Of a stretch of 64,000 nt of DNA, positions 1 through 11,222 are shown in pieces. Below the pieces are notes generated by a model, which did not search any database, had not been told where the DNA came from, and saw only the letters and a program-made list of their open reading frames with translations. Source of the stretch: Leuctra nigra. Lineage: Eukaryota; Arthropoda; Insecta; Plecoptera; Leuctridae. The stretch lies in contig OW203768.1 in NCBI GenBank assembly GCA_934045905.1, positions 33,695,060 to 33,759,059 of the forward strand, read 5' to 3'. Numbering within the stretch: position 1 is the stretch's first letter; each line of letters opens with the position of its first letter. The translations under genes were made by a program, and so were the position numbers.

Positions 1-576
1 TGTTTTGTACCCACTAAGATGGCGTTAATTTGTCTTATGTCGACTGAAAAATGTACAAAACTATTTTTCACCTTGTAGATAATTTGTGTTGATGAAAAGT
101 CACGGGTTCTGCCGATATTTTAGTAAATTATAATTAACCTCTGGGTATACAGACACTTAATTAACAATTCATTGAACAAATTATGCAAAACCAAACTACC
201 ATGAACAAGTGAAGATGAAAATGGCGTATTTCGTGTAACTTCCACTATCATTTCACTAATTCAGCAGTTGGATAACGCCGCCTGTTTCCGTGAAATCTCT
301 CCATTGCACGAGCATTGCTTTAGAAAGAGTCCCATGGCTGCTGGAGCGGTCGCTGGATGACCGTGTCTGGAGCCTGGCCAACTACATCGCCCATTCGTCA
401 CAACAGGAATATATTTCTAGGACTCAATTATTGGCGAGTTCAACTTGTCAAGGCAGATGGATTGAAGATTGAAGTGACGGATTCGGCCAAGTGTATTAAT
501 GAGGTTCGACCAATCAGTGGACGCTTGTGCCACTAATTAGGAGTGCTGTTGTGAATACTTGATGTTGTATTCGACG
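1..576. other. Upstream/intronic DNA, nothing recognised
   Basis: AT-rich sequence before the first SINE-like repeat. It presumably belongs to an intron of the FBXO25/32-like gene, because the first exon I can place (1508) starts in the middle of a codon. A 60-codon open frame at 290-472 matches no family I know and has no supporting splice or codon pattern, so I do not call it. Confidence 0.4.
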
Positions 577-830
577 GAAGTTGGCTCAGGCAGAGCACTT
601 CGAAGCTCCGGGTTCGATTTCTGCAGACTGAGGTTTTATTCGTGGCTGCTCAGTCGAGAGAGAAATGATGGGAAGGTTCCTTGCTATAGAGCCCACAACA
701 ACTACATTTTCCCCGGCCCCACCATCTATCCTTCTGTTCTTCATACACATCATCATTATTTATCCTTCGCCATTAGCTTCAGAACAGCAACAATGTTGCT
801 TATATACTAGGTTACTACTAGATTTAGTTC
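577..830 (+). repeat. Degenerate tRNA-derived SINE, copy 1
   Basis: A pol III B-box-like motif (GGTTCGATTTC at about 611) is followed by a body that matches, in order, the SINE at 3390-3668: a CTCAGTCGA segment, GAGAAATGATGGGAAGGTTCC, a stretch of C-rich triplets, and a CGCCATTAGC-like end near 768. Divergence is high, so this is an old copy. The sequence after it ends in a short AACTG repeat near 930-943. Confidence 0.6.
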
Positions 831-1507
831 AAGTAACCTTTCCACATACTCCACTAAATGGTGTCAACCAGAGGAGTCCTTTCACTGTACCTCTTTCAAA
901 TGTATTGATGAATTCTGGAAATAAAACTGAACTGAACTGAACTGTTGAGCTATTTTTTGAATTGTGTCTTATCACGTTATCATCAGTCTTGATTCAAAAT
1001 TCATTCAGTTTTGTGTTTCGTTGCTCTTTTTAGTTGTTTTAGGATGTTTATAAAAAAATAAGCGATTTGGGATCGGTGTAAATTTGCATAATTATCATGA
1101 AAAATTACGTAAATTTTTTGCCGATTTGTTTTGTAAAAATACATGCCACGTTTGCGGGCAATATTGTTACAGTTATTTTATGATAGATACTCACACTCCA
1201 CGTCCACGCTAAAATATTTCAACTATTACTACAGAGTACAATAAAATTACATGGATTGCTAACAAAAACAGACCAACAAAAACGGAGAAACAAATAGAAA
1301 AAAACAGAAAAACAAATAGAAAAACAGGGATTACCTACGAGAAATAACATCTTTCTGTTTGCAGGGAAAGATAGTTTTGCTGTGCATGTGACATGTGAAA
1401 TGACTGCACCTTCCCTAAATGAAACGCTGTCCAGGTCTTGAGCCCCACATGCTGTGTTCTTGCCTACCTATAGAGTGCTGGGGCTAATGACATGCTTGGT
1501 GTTGCAG
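831..1507. other. Intronic AT-rich DNA, no feature seen
   Basis: Low-complexity AT-rich sequence with A-rich runs near 1260-1320. It ends in the acceptor TGTTGCAG at 1500-1507. No coding potential or repeat structure was recognised. Confidence 0.4.
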
Positions 1508-1557
1508 ATGGCAGCGTCCAGCCACACTGTCACATCACCATCAAATGCACCAGAGAG
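1508..1557 (+). CDS. FBXO32: FBXO25/32-like F-box protein, internal exon (first in window)
   Basis: A 50-nt exon with acceptor TTGCAG before it and donor GTTGGT after it. It begins with the last two bases of a codon and ends in phase 0, as the next exon needs. The peptide HCHITIKCTRE joined to IAGFNGLSDALKRLDF in the next exon is the conserved stretch before the central helical region of insect FBXO25/32 proteins; vertebrate proteins have a similar K-x-S-T-K-E then LGEAFNRLDF stretch. The donor is weak (GTTGGT). Upstream exons coding for the N terminus are outside the window. Confidence 0.78.
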
Positions 1558-1598
1558 GTTGGTACCTATCACACACACAGCATCCACGCAGATGGAAT

Positions 1599-2661
1599 CA
1601 GGGGCGGATTACCCATAAGGCTAGAAAGGCTATAGCCTAGGGGCGCAAGCTTCCAGGGGGCGCCGCGCCCCCTGGAAGCTGTATCTGTGGAAGCTGGTAT
1701 TTTTTTTGTTGTAATTTGCATATCACAAATTTTAAATTTCTTTGAAATGGATGCCAAATAGCTTCAAAATTGATTATTTTGCATCAAAAACTCAAAAAAT
1801 TCCCTGCGGGGCCAATGGGGATTCCATAAACAAATAAATAGTTAGAGATTATATTACATTTGTCTTAAGTTTCCCCAAGAATATTGCATTACACACTATA
1901 AATTTCTTTGAAAAGGATGCCAAAATATCAGTGTTGGCAAAGTTACTTTTAAAATGTATCAGTGTTACAGTTACTTGTCCAAAATTCTAACAGTGTTTTA
2001 CAGTTAAAGTTACTTAATTTTAAAAGTAACACCGATACAGTTACAGTTACTTGCATAAAGTCAGCAGTTACTTTCACAGTTACTTTTCAAAAATCTTTGA
2101 ACCTGTACGTCATAAATAATACACAAATAAATATGAAATTAACCGAAAAAAAGTTAAAATGACAACAAAATTGCCTTCCAAGAGGCATTTTCAAAATATT
2201 TAGTGTTTTTTAACCTTCTGAAATTGACTTTTAGGTGTTTACCTACTTGAATATTCTATGGAAACAAAATAAATTTGTAACATGTTACAATCAGTTAAGT
2301 TACTCAAAATAAGTAACATGTTAGGAATACAAATACTTTATTTTCAAAGTAACATGTTACAGTTACTTTTACTCGAAAAAGTTAACATGTTACCAGTAAC
2401 ATGTTACTTTGTATCATGTTACTACTCAACACTGCAAAATATATAGCTTCAAATTCAATTCTTTTGTATCAAAAACTCAAAAAATTCCCTGCGGGGCCAA
2501 TAGGGATTCTATAAAAGCAATAGTTACAGATTATATATCTGTATATCTGTAGGGATTTTCTAGATCCATGTTTTCTTTTTAGAATTTTAGGGGGGGGAGG
2601 GGGGGGGGGGGCGCCACGCTTGCATTAGCCTAGGGGCGCCAAAATCATTAATCCGCCCCTG
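1599..2661. mobile_element. hAT-type non-autonomous element (CAGGGGCGGAT TIR)
   Basis: Terminal inverted repeats CAGGGGCGGATTA / TAATCCGCCCCTG, with sub-terminal GCCTAGGGGCGC on both arms. It is flanked by 8-bp near-duplicates gatggaat (1591-1598) and ggtggaat (2662-2669), 7 of 8 identical, which is the hAT signature. It holds a perfect 16-bp palindrome at 1648-1680 and a G-rich run at about 2589-2611, and it is interrupted by a younger element at 1929-2434. No transposase is present. It lies in the intron between 1557 and 3928. Confidence 0.85.
1929..2434. mobile_element. Nested hAT MITE (CAGTGTTGG TIR)
   Basis: Starts CAGTGTTGGCAAAG and ends CTCAACACTG, with a perfect 8-bp target-site duplication caaaatat at 1921-1928 and 2435-2442. 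The interior is a run of AAGTTACTTTT / GTAACATGTTAC motifs, so the whole element is quasi-palindromic. It inserted into the 1599-2661 hAT element and is therefore younger. Confidence 0.88.
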
Positions 2662-2669
2662 GGTGGAAT

Positions 2670-3389
2670 CAAATGCAAATCAAGGATTAGCTGCGGGAAG
2701 GTGTCTGCTCTTCAAACCATGGCATAATCCCTGTTACAATACAATTTAAAATTGAGCTAATCCATTCCATTTCTATAATTATAAATCTAGCGGCTTAAAT
2801 TCCATTATTCACTTTGAGCAGGAAATAGATGAGTCATATTAATTAGTGCAATTCATATGCATATGGATTGAGTGGTTTGAGTAGTTGAAAGGTTTGATTG
2901 CTTTTCGTTTATTAGTTGTTGGTGAAGCAATCTGATTATATCTCACACTATGCAGTGCTAGAGCTTGAAGTTGATATTTACATTTTATGTTTAAATACCA
3001 ACTGCAAGATGAAAAGATTTTCCGCCTTCAGTATCTTTTCATCTTTCAGTTGGTATTTATTCATAACCCCCTACCCTAGGTAATAAGGAAAAGCCATATT
3101 TCATATAACATGTTTACTGAAATACTGTCCTTTCGTCATAAAAATTAAAATAACAAAATAATCACTGAATTTTTGTTTAAATGCAATAAACTGGTTGAAG
3201 CATTAATCGGAAAAATTCACTTCCTTTAACACTAAAAACGTAAAGAAAAATAATTTGTATTAAAATATATTAGCTTAAATTAGATATTTAAATTAATACC
3301 GAGCATTTGAAGGACTCAAAATAATATATGAAGAGATCTATCTTATTGAAAAAATAATTTAGAATGCCATTGCCAATAATTACGGAATA
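2670..3389. other. Intronic DNA with one strong hairpin
   Basis: AT-rich intron sequence of the F-box gene. The only structure noticed is the hairpin at 2993-3058. Confidence 0.4.
2993..3058. other. miRNA-precursor-sized hairpin
   Basis: Arms 2993-3018 and 3033-3058 (26 nt each) are complementary apart from one position, around a 14-nt loop. The size fits a pre-miRNA or a very short palindromic MITE. There is no second copy in the window and no flanking duplication that I can see. Confidence 0.5.
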
Positions 3390-3668
3390 GGTTGGGTGAG
3401 TAGTTAACGCTCTGAACTTTTATTCCGGAGGCCCGGGTTCGATTCCCGCGGCCGTCCTTCCTGACTGGGTTTTTTTCGTGGTTTTCCCTCAGTCGACAGG
3501 CAAATGCTGAGAAGGTACCCTACTAATAGGCCACGACCGCCTCCTTCCCACCTTCCATCCTTACCTACTCTTCACCATCATCTCCCAATCATCATCATAA
3601 TCAATTATCCGTCGCCATTAGCCTCGCTGCAGAACAGTGCGACGTTAAGCCCCAGACAAAAAAAAAAT
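3390..3668 (+). repeat. tRNA-derived SINE, copy 2
   Basis: The head carries a good B box (GGGTTCGATTCC, 3435-3446). The body reads through the TCCGTGGTTTTCCC-type and GGCCACGACCGCC segments and ends ACGTTAAGCCCC followed by an A-tail (about 3658-3668). This is the common arthropod tRNA-SINE layout. A more diverged relative lies at 577-830. Confidence 0.75.
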
Positions 3669-3822
3669 TAAATCGAAATGATCTAGGTATCAAAAGGAGA
3701 AGGGTCTAGTGGCAGCGCCAGAAAAAATTGCTTGGTGAGCAAACCAGGGTCAAAATACTGAGGGGACGAAAATGATAAACTTTGTAATTCTGATGTAATT
3801 ACAATTCTGGCGCATTTTAATA

Positions 3823-3848
3823 GGGGGGGGGGGGGGGGGGGGGGGGGG
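3823..3848. repeat. Poly-G run (26 G)
   Basis: Uninterrupted G tract about 80 bases before the acceptor of the 3928 exon. It can form a G-quadruplex in the sense transcript. Length is likely polymorphic or hard to assemble. Confidence 0.9.
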
Positions 3849-3927
3849 TAGTCCTCTAAAACTTCTATCTGAAATGTCAATGTTTCCTGCTGCTATGTCA
3901 CCTGCATGAACATCTGTGTGGTTGCAG

Positions 3928-4114
3928 ATCGCCGGGTTCAACGGCCTGAGCGATGCTCTGAAGCGGCTGGACTTCCGGAGCGCCGTGCACGACGTGCGGA
4001 GGTTCAACTACATCATCAAGCTGCTGGACCTGTTGATCACTCACAAGCTCAGCACTCTGTCTGGATGCGCTCAGAAGCAGCTGTTCCACATGCTGGAGGA
4101 GGTCGCGTACCAAG
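3928..4114 (+). CDS. FBXO32: FBXO25/32-like F-box protein, second exon in window
   Basis: Acceptor GGTTGCAG, donor CAAG|GTACAC; enters in phase 0, leaves in phase 1. It codes for the conserved central helical region: residues like LKRLDFRSAVHDVRRFNY and LSTLSGCAQKQLFHMLEEV line up with RLDFSTAILDSRRFNYV and TSLSGIAQKNFMNILEKV of vertebrate FBXO32. The last 73 bases plus the donor and 24 intron bases form the unit of the 97-bp tandem array that starts here (4042). Only this first donor keeps the frame into the next exon. Confidence 0.92.
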
Positions 4115-5491
4115 GTACACTTAACACTCACTCACACTCACAAGCTCAGCACTCTGTCGGGATGCGCTCAGAAGCAGCTGTTCCACATGCTGGAGGAGGT
4201 CGCGTACCAAGGTACACTTAACACTCACTCACACTCACAAGCTCAGCACTCTGTCGGGATGCGCTCAGAAGCAGCTGTTCCACATGCTGGAGGAGGTCGC
4301 GTACCAAGGTACACTTAACACTCACTCACACTCACAAGCTCAGCACTCTGTCGGGATGCGCTCAGAAGCAGCTGTTCCACATGCTGGAGGAGGTCGCGTA
4401 CCAAGGTACACTTAACACTCACTCACACTCACAAGCTCAGCACTCTGTCGGGATGCGCTCAGAAGCAGCTGTTCCACATGCTGGAGGAGGTCGCGTACCA
4501 AGGTACACTTAACACTCACTCACACTCGCAAGCTCAGCACTCTGTCGGGATGCGCTCAGAAGCAGCTGTTCCACATGCTGGAGGAGGTCGCGTACCAAGG
4601 TACACTTAACACTCACTCACACTCCCAAGCTCAGCACTCTGTCGGGATGCGCTCAGAAGCAGCTGTTCCACATGCTGGAGGAGGTCGCGTACCAAGGTAC
4701 ACTTAACACTCACTCACACTCACAAGCTCAGCACTCTGTCGGGATGCGCTCAGAAGCAGCTGTTCCACATGCTGGAGGAGGTCGCGTACCAAGGTACACT
4801 TAACACTCACTCACACTCACAAGCTCAGCACTCTGTCGGGATGCGCTCAGAAGCAGCTGTTCCACATGCTGGAGGAGGTCGCGTACCAAGGTACACTTAA
4901 CACTCACTCACACTCACAAGCTCAGCACTCTGTCGGGATGCGCTCAGAAGCAGCTGTTCCACATGCTGGAGGAGGTCGCGTACCAAGGTACACTTAACAC
5001 TCACTCACACTCACAAGCTCAGCACTATGTCGGGATGCGCTCAGAAGCAGCTGTTCCACATGCTGGAGGAGGTCGCGTACCAAGGTACACTTAACACTCA
5101 CTCACACTCACAAGCTCAGCACTATGTCGGGATGCGCTCAGAAGCAGCTGTTCCACATGCTGGAGGAGGTCGCGTACCAAGGTACACTTAACACTCACTC
5201 ACACTCACAAGCTCAGCACTCTGTCGGGATGCGCTCAGAAGCAGCTGTTCCACATGCTGGAGGAGGTCGCGTACCAAGGTACACTTAACACTCACTCACA
5301 CTCACAAGCTCAGCACTCTGTCGGGATGCGCTCAGAAGCAGCTGTTCCACATGCTGGAGGAGGTCGCGTACCAAGGTACACTTAACACTCACTCACACTC
5401 ACAAGCTCAGCACTCTGTCGGGATGCGCTCAGAAGCAGCTGTTCCACATGCTGGAGGAGGTCGCGTACCAAGGTACACTTAACACTCACTC
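4042..5491 (+). repeat. 97-bp minisatellite made of exon end plus splice donor (~15 copies)
   Basis: The AAGCTC motif recurs every 97 bp (G at 4047, 4144, 4241 ... 5405), giving 15 units; the last is cut near 5491. Each unit holds the final 73 coding bases of the 3928-4114 exon, its GTACAC donor and 24 bases of intron. The true exon copy has GTCTGG where all later copies have GTCGGG, so the array grew from a mutated second copy. Units differ only by single bases (for example CTATG in units 11 and 12, CTCGC in 6, CTCCC in 7), so the expansion is recent. Confidence 0.97.
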
Positions 5492-5589
5492 GGAACCTTC
5501 GAAACATTGACATCCGCTCCATGGGATCGGTACTGCTTCAGCAGCACTGAGTTTGCCCATGTTGAAAGCCACAATTTTACACCATATTG

Positions 5590-6031
5590 CAGATGATGAA
5601 GGAGCCACTTTCCCAAAAATAAGAAAGTAGATAATAATGGGAGCCGCAATCAAATATAATACACCGAAAATAATAAATTGAATTACTAGTTTATTTTTAT
5701 ATTTTGACGAAGCTCCTCAGTTGTTGCTCCGCAGGGCGTTTTTTTAGAATACTTCAACAATTTAAAAGAGATTCTGGGACTCAACAAATTGTCCAAATAA
5801 TCTTCCAATTGTTGCCCTGCAGGGCATATTTTAAGAATTTCAACAATTTAAAAGTGATTAAATTTCTAGGACTCTAAAATGAACCAACTGTGTTAATCAA
5901 ATAACCTTCCAAATGTACCCCCCCCCAGGGCGTTTTTCCCCGAATTTTAAAATTTTTCGATTCCAGATCATTATTTAAATTATAAAGAGCCATTCAAGAA
6001 CCACAAAGGAGCTGCAGGTTGCCAGCCCATG
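5590..6031. mobile_element. hAT MITE (family also at 63172-63661)
   Basis: Perfect 8-bp TSD ccatattg at 5582-5589 and 6032-6039. The inner sequence (GGAGCC, AAATACACCGAAAATAAT, TATTTTGACGAAGC, GAACCAAC, TTTTTCGATTCCAGATC) is shared in the same order with the element at 63172-63661; the right end AGGTTGCC is also shared. C-rich runs give small CCCTGCAGGG-type motifs. No coding capacity. Confidence 0.85.
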
Positions 6032-6039
6032 CCATATTG

Positions 6040-6713
6040 TATGTCATATTGTGAAGAACATAATTACTTCTGTTTGCGATTAGATTTTGTATACACATTG
6101 AATACATGACACGATCAGAAGAGTACTGTTGTACTGTGTCAGGTTTCCCTGCAATCTGGTGAATTCAAAGAGAATTTGACCTTGGTCTATAGGAAGGAGG
6201 CAGCTTGCTTTGGGATCGTGCATCAATGACAGACTTGCAAATCCCAAACAAAGAATTGTTTGTCAATGCTTTTGTGGAGAGACGTAAAATATCTGGCCAG
6301 ACTCGATATTTTGCTGAATATGATTGTCCTGTCTGATATTACTAGCCTGGGTAGCTCAGTTGGTAGAGCTCTCGTCCGGCAAGTGTGAGGTCACCTTATT
6401 CCATTTCAATTGTTAAACGTAACACATTTTGGAAATAAATGTCTGGGGAGTAAATTTCAACATATTGTTTTGATATTTGAGAGGTATCAATTTTGACACT
6501 CAATCATGAATGTGAAATTTGTAGTGTAAATGGCAAAAAAGAAAAGTTGAGTAAAGATAGTTTAGTGTTGGCTGTGTCATAGAGATTTTGAGATTGAATA
6601 GAAGTTGCTTTCAGCCCATGTAATATTTTGAATGGATTTGGTTTCGCTAAAGGGATTGGCATATGTTGTCGCCTAATGTCAGGATTGTAATATTGTGCTT
6701 GTTTGTTGTGCAG
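6040..6713. other. Intron remainder with a tRNA-like fragment
   Basis: At 6349-6393 the sequence GGGTAGCTCAGTTGGTAGAG, followed by CTCTCGTCCGGCAAGTGTGAGGTC, is the 5' two-thirds of the same tRNA-Ala-like unit found complete at 56457-56529. The T arm is missing, so it is a decayed SINE or pseudo-tRNA. Nothing else was recognised. Confidence 0.55.
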
Positions 6714-6886
6714 TGTCGGCTAGCCAACAGAACATCCACATGCTGCGCCGGCTGTTGGAGCAGCTGCGCATGATGATCGACTGCGCGTGCTGGGGCCGCC
6801 CCCTCGGCAGCACGCAGCTCTGGGAGAAACATCTCGGCACGATCAACCGCATCCTCTACATCGCCAACCACATACAGATCAGAGAG
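6714..6886 (+). CDS. FBXO32: FBXO25/32-like F-box protein, third exon in window
   Basis: Acceptor TTGTTGTGCAG, donor GAG|GTGAGC. The two bases at the start complete a Val codon with the G left by the previous exon; the exon ends in phase 0. It codes for a helical stretch with a CWG...GS..LWEKHL..INRIL pattern, as in other arthropod FBXO25/32 proteins, just before the F-box. Confidence 0.92.
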
Positions 6887-7750
6887 GTGAGCACAAGTCC
6901 CAGTAGCATTGCATACAAGACCTTAGCGCAAATTGTCAACATTTGTTGAGATGCAAAACCTCTTATCTCTAAAAAAATGATGTTTGAGTTAGATACATGA
7001 CAATATACAGTTTTTATTTCTCTATCTTCTAAAAACAACCTGATAGTGCAAAAAAAATATCTTTCCTTTCAAAACATGGATTAAAACCTGATCTATTTAT
7101 TTATTTATTTATTTATTGGAAACTACGTGTTTCCGGTGGCCGGATAATATAATTCATGGCCGGCTATTTGTAGGGGAAATGCCAGTGGTTTTTCTGTTTT
7201 TTCTCTAAACTAATGAAAGTGGAGATGGCTAGGTTATGCATCTAACCCCCTCATTTGATCATCATAAATGAAGGATACAGGGAAAGAACGCTATAAGTCA
7301 CATTGGGAGGAAACTGAGATCAACGAAGTTTTATGTTGAAACTCGTATCTATCGTCTATACAAATCAATATTTCAATTGCGTTTTTTAAGACTTTGTGGC
7401 AGTACATATTTTCTAAAATCCGAGGGTATATTCTGAGAGCCCATAAAAATCACTGCCCTGTAACCCTTCAAATGCAGAACATTTAGTTAGGACTTACAGT
7501 CTCACAGATGGAATATTGATGAGCTTTGCAGAGTGTTTTTGTAAAATCACACAACTAATAGCTTGGTAAATATTCGACGTATCAACAATCTGAAAACGCG
7601 TTGTTAGGAATTCCCGGGGTTTTTGTTTAAACAATGTCATCAGTCTCATTGCGTTAAACTTATTCGCTGTGCACAATTAAACAGTCCCCAAACTCTCTGA
7701 TTGTATTTCATGCAACTCGGAATGATGCAAGTATTGTGTTTGTTTGCCAG
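6887..7750. other. Intron with (TTTA)n microsatellite
   Basis: A TTTA microsatellite at about 7092-7117 is the only repeat seen. The intron ends in TTTGTTTGCCAG. No coding signal. Confidence 0.5.
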
Positions 7751-8013
7751 CCTGGAGACGAACAGTTCCCGAAGTTAGAGAACCTGCCCGAGGAATGCAT
7801 CCGCGAGGTCCTGCTGCGCCTGGCCGATCACAAAGACCTGGAGAACTCCGGGCAAGCGTGCGCGCTCATGAAGCAAGTGGTGCACGAGCAGCGCATCTGG
7901 CACGAGCTCGTCACGTTTCACTTCACTGCGCAGCAGATCGATCACGTGCTGGCGCACAATCACGCGCTCGCGGCCGACGGGGACTGGCAGAACATTTACC
8001 ACAAGCTGCGCAA
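7751..8013 (+). CDS. FBXO32: FBXO25/32-like F-box protein, F-box exon
   Basis: Starts in phase 0 after TTTGCCAG and ends in phase 2 at CGCAA|GTGAGT. It codes for the F-box: LENLPEECIREVLLRLAD, then IWHELVTFHF, matching the L.LPLCLQLNIMQRLSDGRDL ... LWKKLCQYHF pattern of FBXO32. The F-box binds Skp1, so the protein should be the substrate receptor of an SCF (Skp1-Cul1-Rbx1) ubiquitin ligase. The exon is much richer in GC than its introns. Confidence 0.95.
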
Positions 8014-8385
8014 GTGAGTGGCTGTTGAGCTGAGAACTTGGAACAGATTCCACGCTCATAGATCAATACAGACATTTATTTCCAGATCTCTTTGTTGTCT
8101 ACATTGATTGTGTAGTGGCACAAATATTAATGTGGAATCAAGTTGCACTACCTTCATACCTATTGTTTGTTTTTTTTAAATATGAATTTAGTTGAAATAT
8201 CTAAACAACGACCCCTATTGAAATATTTTTGAATTGAGTGTTTAAATTTTATGTTCAGTGTTTTATCACGATTTTTTAGATTTATCTTGATATTCAGTAA
8301 TCACTTGAATACGGCGGCCCTTGAAGAATTTGTTGAATCTTGCATTCAACAAAAAACAAGAATTTAATGGATAACAATAGGTAGT
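8014..8385. other. Intron 5' part, no feature seen
   Basis: AT-rich intron sequence before the hAT insertion at 8386. No coding or repeat signal. Confidence 0.4.
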
Positions 8386-8928
8386 CAGGCGCGTAGGAAC
8401 TTTGTTTTGAGAGGGGGGGTCAAACATATCTGGGATCGACGGATATCAGGAAAAGATAGTTCGCCGCTACAAGGGGTCTGCGGGACTCACCCCCCCCCCC
8501 CCCCCAGTTAGCCCCGCAGGGCCTTTTTTGAATTTTTGATACAGAATAATAATCGAATTTGAAGTTATTTTATCATTCTTTTCAAAGCAATTTAAAATGT
8601 GTGATATGCAATATTCTGTGTAAACTTTATTTTAGTTATTTTTTCATGAGGATGATCATGTTGGACAAATGAGTAAATGAGTTGTCTCATTGGATAATAC
8701 CTCTGTTCAATTAGTTTTGCAAAACTTGAGAAAATTTTGATAATTCAACCTCATAATGAAGCAAATCTGTGCATTTTTGCATCTCTTAATCATCAATTGT
8801 GAATATCTTGGAGTGTTCAGAATCTCTAGCAGGGGGGGTCAGGATCTCTGGCAGGGGGGTCAGGCTCCAGACAGGGGGGGTCCGTTCCCCCCTTTCCCCC
8901 CCTATTCCTACGCGCCTGTAGGTAGTTG
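8386..8928. mobile_element. hAT MITE (CAGGCGCGTAGGAAC TIR)
   Basis: Inverted termini CAGGCGCGTAGGAA / TTCCTACGCGCCTG and a perfect 8-bp TSD taggtagt at 8378-8385 and 8929-8936. Contains a C16 run (8490-8505) and G-rich tracts near both ends. It sits in the last intron of the F-box gene. Confidence 0.92.
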
Positions 8929-9079
8929 ATAAACCTACTGGAAAAATGACTGTTTTGTATAAAATTCTACCTCCTTATGAATTGATTGGAGAGTGTTACT
9001 TCCAGTTCAGCTCCAAACTGATGATACATTCTCAAACCCCAATAAAACCCTCGTGCAAGTGGTCATCTGGATGTTACAG

Positions 9080-9278
9080 ATCGTTTGGTCTGCGCGAAGA
9101 CTATGCCGAGATGATCCAGCTCTGTCGCAACTGCCGCTGCCTCTTCTGGAAGTCCATCGGGCATCCGTGCATCGCCGACCAAGATCCAGAGTTCCAGGAG
9201 AAACTGGAGAGCGTGGACAAGACCTCGCTCCACGTTCCCATCCCTCCACACGCCTTCCTCAAGTTCTTCTCCTTGTGA
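9080..9278 (+). CDS. FBXO32: FBXO25/32-like F-box protein, terminal exon
   Basis: Acceptor GTTACAG; the first A completes a Lys codon left open by the previous exon (AA|A). It codes for the conserved C-terminal Cys-rich stretch (LCRNCRCLFWKSIGHPC) and ends FLKFFSL-stop, closely like the LCKHCHILSWKGTDHPC ... FINLFKF end of FBXO32. The five exons together give 290 codons including the stop. Family members act in protein turnover; in vertebrate muscle FBXO32 (atrogin-1) drives atrophy. I infer the same ligase role here, not the tissue. Confidence 0.95.
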
Positions 9279-11222
9279 TTCGGCATTCTCGTTCACGCAG
9301 CTCTATTTTTACAAGCAAGTGGCTAAGCTCGTGCGTCCATCGAGAGTGATTTCGGTTCACGCTGAACATCCCTGGAGTTAACAAATGTTTCGGTCCAATG
9401 AAGCTGTTCTTGATTTTCTGTGTCATGGGCATCTTTTGTACCATATATTATTTATAAATGTACTTCGTATGAACTTCTGTTCTTTTAAAGATGAGTTCGT
9501 ATCGAGTGGATTTGCATTTTGTGGAAAAGGATTTTTGTACCACTTTTATTCTCATTTTTGTAAATGGAGATTGACAACAATAATTTTTGTTTTTCCACAG
9601 CTTTTCACGTGTTTCTTTACGAGATCACTTTGTGATTTTCTCTCTGGGTTGAACCATAATACACGATTTGATTGGGGAAAGCATGTGTTCCACAAAGTGC
9701 AAATCCAGCACCTGTACATTGTACTTACGGTTTGAAATCATAAAAAGTGTTATCATTAGTCTAACTAAAACACTAACGAAAACGCGTAAGACAAGATCTT
9801 TGTTTAAAGTGGTCCCACTGCTCCAGCCAAGGTGCTTAGAATTCGCCGTAATTCATACAAATCTCGGATGAAATAATACCTCAAACAACAGCATAAAACA
9901 ATTATATCATACCGTACGCTCCAATTATATGTTTTTAATTGAAGTTCCAATTAAACTCTCCCAAAATAATTCATATTTGTAGTGCAATGTTGCCAGATTT
10001 ATGGTAAATTTCACACATTGTACACATTTTCTTTTTTATTTGGCCCGTGACCCCATATTTTCAAACGGCAGTCTTATTCTAAAAATTATTATCTTAAATT
10101 TGAGGCTATTTTCAATAATTTGTCATTCCTCTTGCGGTTTTAGGAGCAATATAAGGCCAATTTTCCGGGACGATTTCATGTCTCCCTGTGTTATCTTATG
10201 GGGGAAAAAGTGATCTTCAATCAAGAATATCTAATTATATGATACCGTAAGGGGCAAATATTTTTTGCTAGTTGTATGTAATATAGTTTCACTAATCTTT
10301 GGTGTGAATTACAGCAAATTCTCATTCCTATGCCGTAACCCTGGAACCCCCTTAAACTTGAGAAGAGTTTATGTCGTTAAGCAGAAAGTATCCAGAGCTA
10401 AAACTCGTCTTTCTAAGTAGCTTACATGCCTCTTCCATGTGACCAAATATTGCATTCTTTTACTAAAGTACATTTCCTTTTATACCGCCATTTCCGATGA
10501 ATGATCGAGTGGAATGGAATGTTTTAATTTTAATTTTTTCTTCCACGGCTTTTCTACTTTAAGATGATCCAATGAGTTTAAATCGTTTCATCTCTTCGAT
10601 ATTATTTCACGGGAGATCAGCAATTCAATTTAGTCATTTCTCATGCATTTCTGATCTCCCAAATGTTGTTGATATTTTTACTATTGTGATTTTTTATCAT
10701 GAATATATTCATACTATTAATGCAGCTAATCCAGAGAATTAAGTCTTAGTTATCGTGTATATTAGCAATCTTCTTAGTGAAGTACTATGTGTAGCTCTCT
10801 AGAAGTAGTGATAGAAGATTTACGAATGAACTACTACTAATTGACTCCATCAAGAGTTCATCTAACATATTGGCATTCTTTAACTTAACGGTATCATTGC
10901 ACAGTTGGTGTCACGAAACAAGGTGATAGAAGTAAGTGCCAGCTGACTAAGTGCATGTTTATTTGGCTAAAATAAGATCATTGTAAGTGATGTAGTTGCA
11001 CGAGAGTATTTATTATACATTCACTGTTCTATTTTAAATAATATCTTAACTTACACCATAAGTGTAGTTTAATGTAACAATATTGAAAACATAAACCATA
11101 CCTACCACAAAAAGTTGTTTCTAATTTTGTAAAATGAAATCCTATTTATTTCCCGATCCATAAATGATTGATTAATTAATAATTATGAATCATGACGTTG
11201 ATGAGCAAAGGTGCTGAATAAA
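9279..11222 (+). other. Probable 3' UTR of the F-box gene
   Basis: No transposon hallmarks occur in this 1.9-kb AT-rich stretch after the stop codon, unlike the rest of the window. The first canonical AATAAA on the + strand is at 11217-11222. I infer that this is one long 3' UTR. Confidence 0.5.

Noticed and set aside
290..940. Small + strand frames before the first exon
   Set aside because: One overlaps a SINE; none resembles the N-terminal part of FBXO25/32.
3683..4007. Poly-proline frames
   Set aside because: Created by the G26 run read on the - strand.
4042..5491. CRISPR-like array
   Set aside because: Unit is a 97-bp head-to-tail repeat with no distinct spacers, in a eukaryotic intron; it is a minisatellite.
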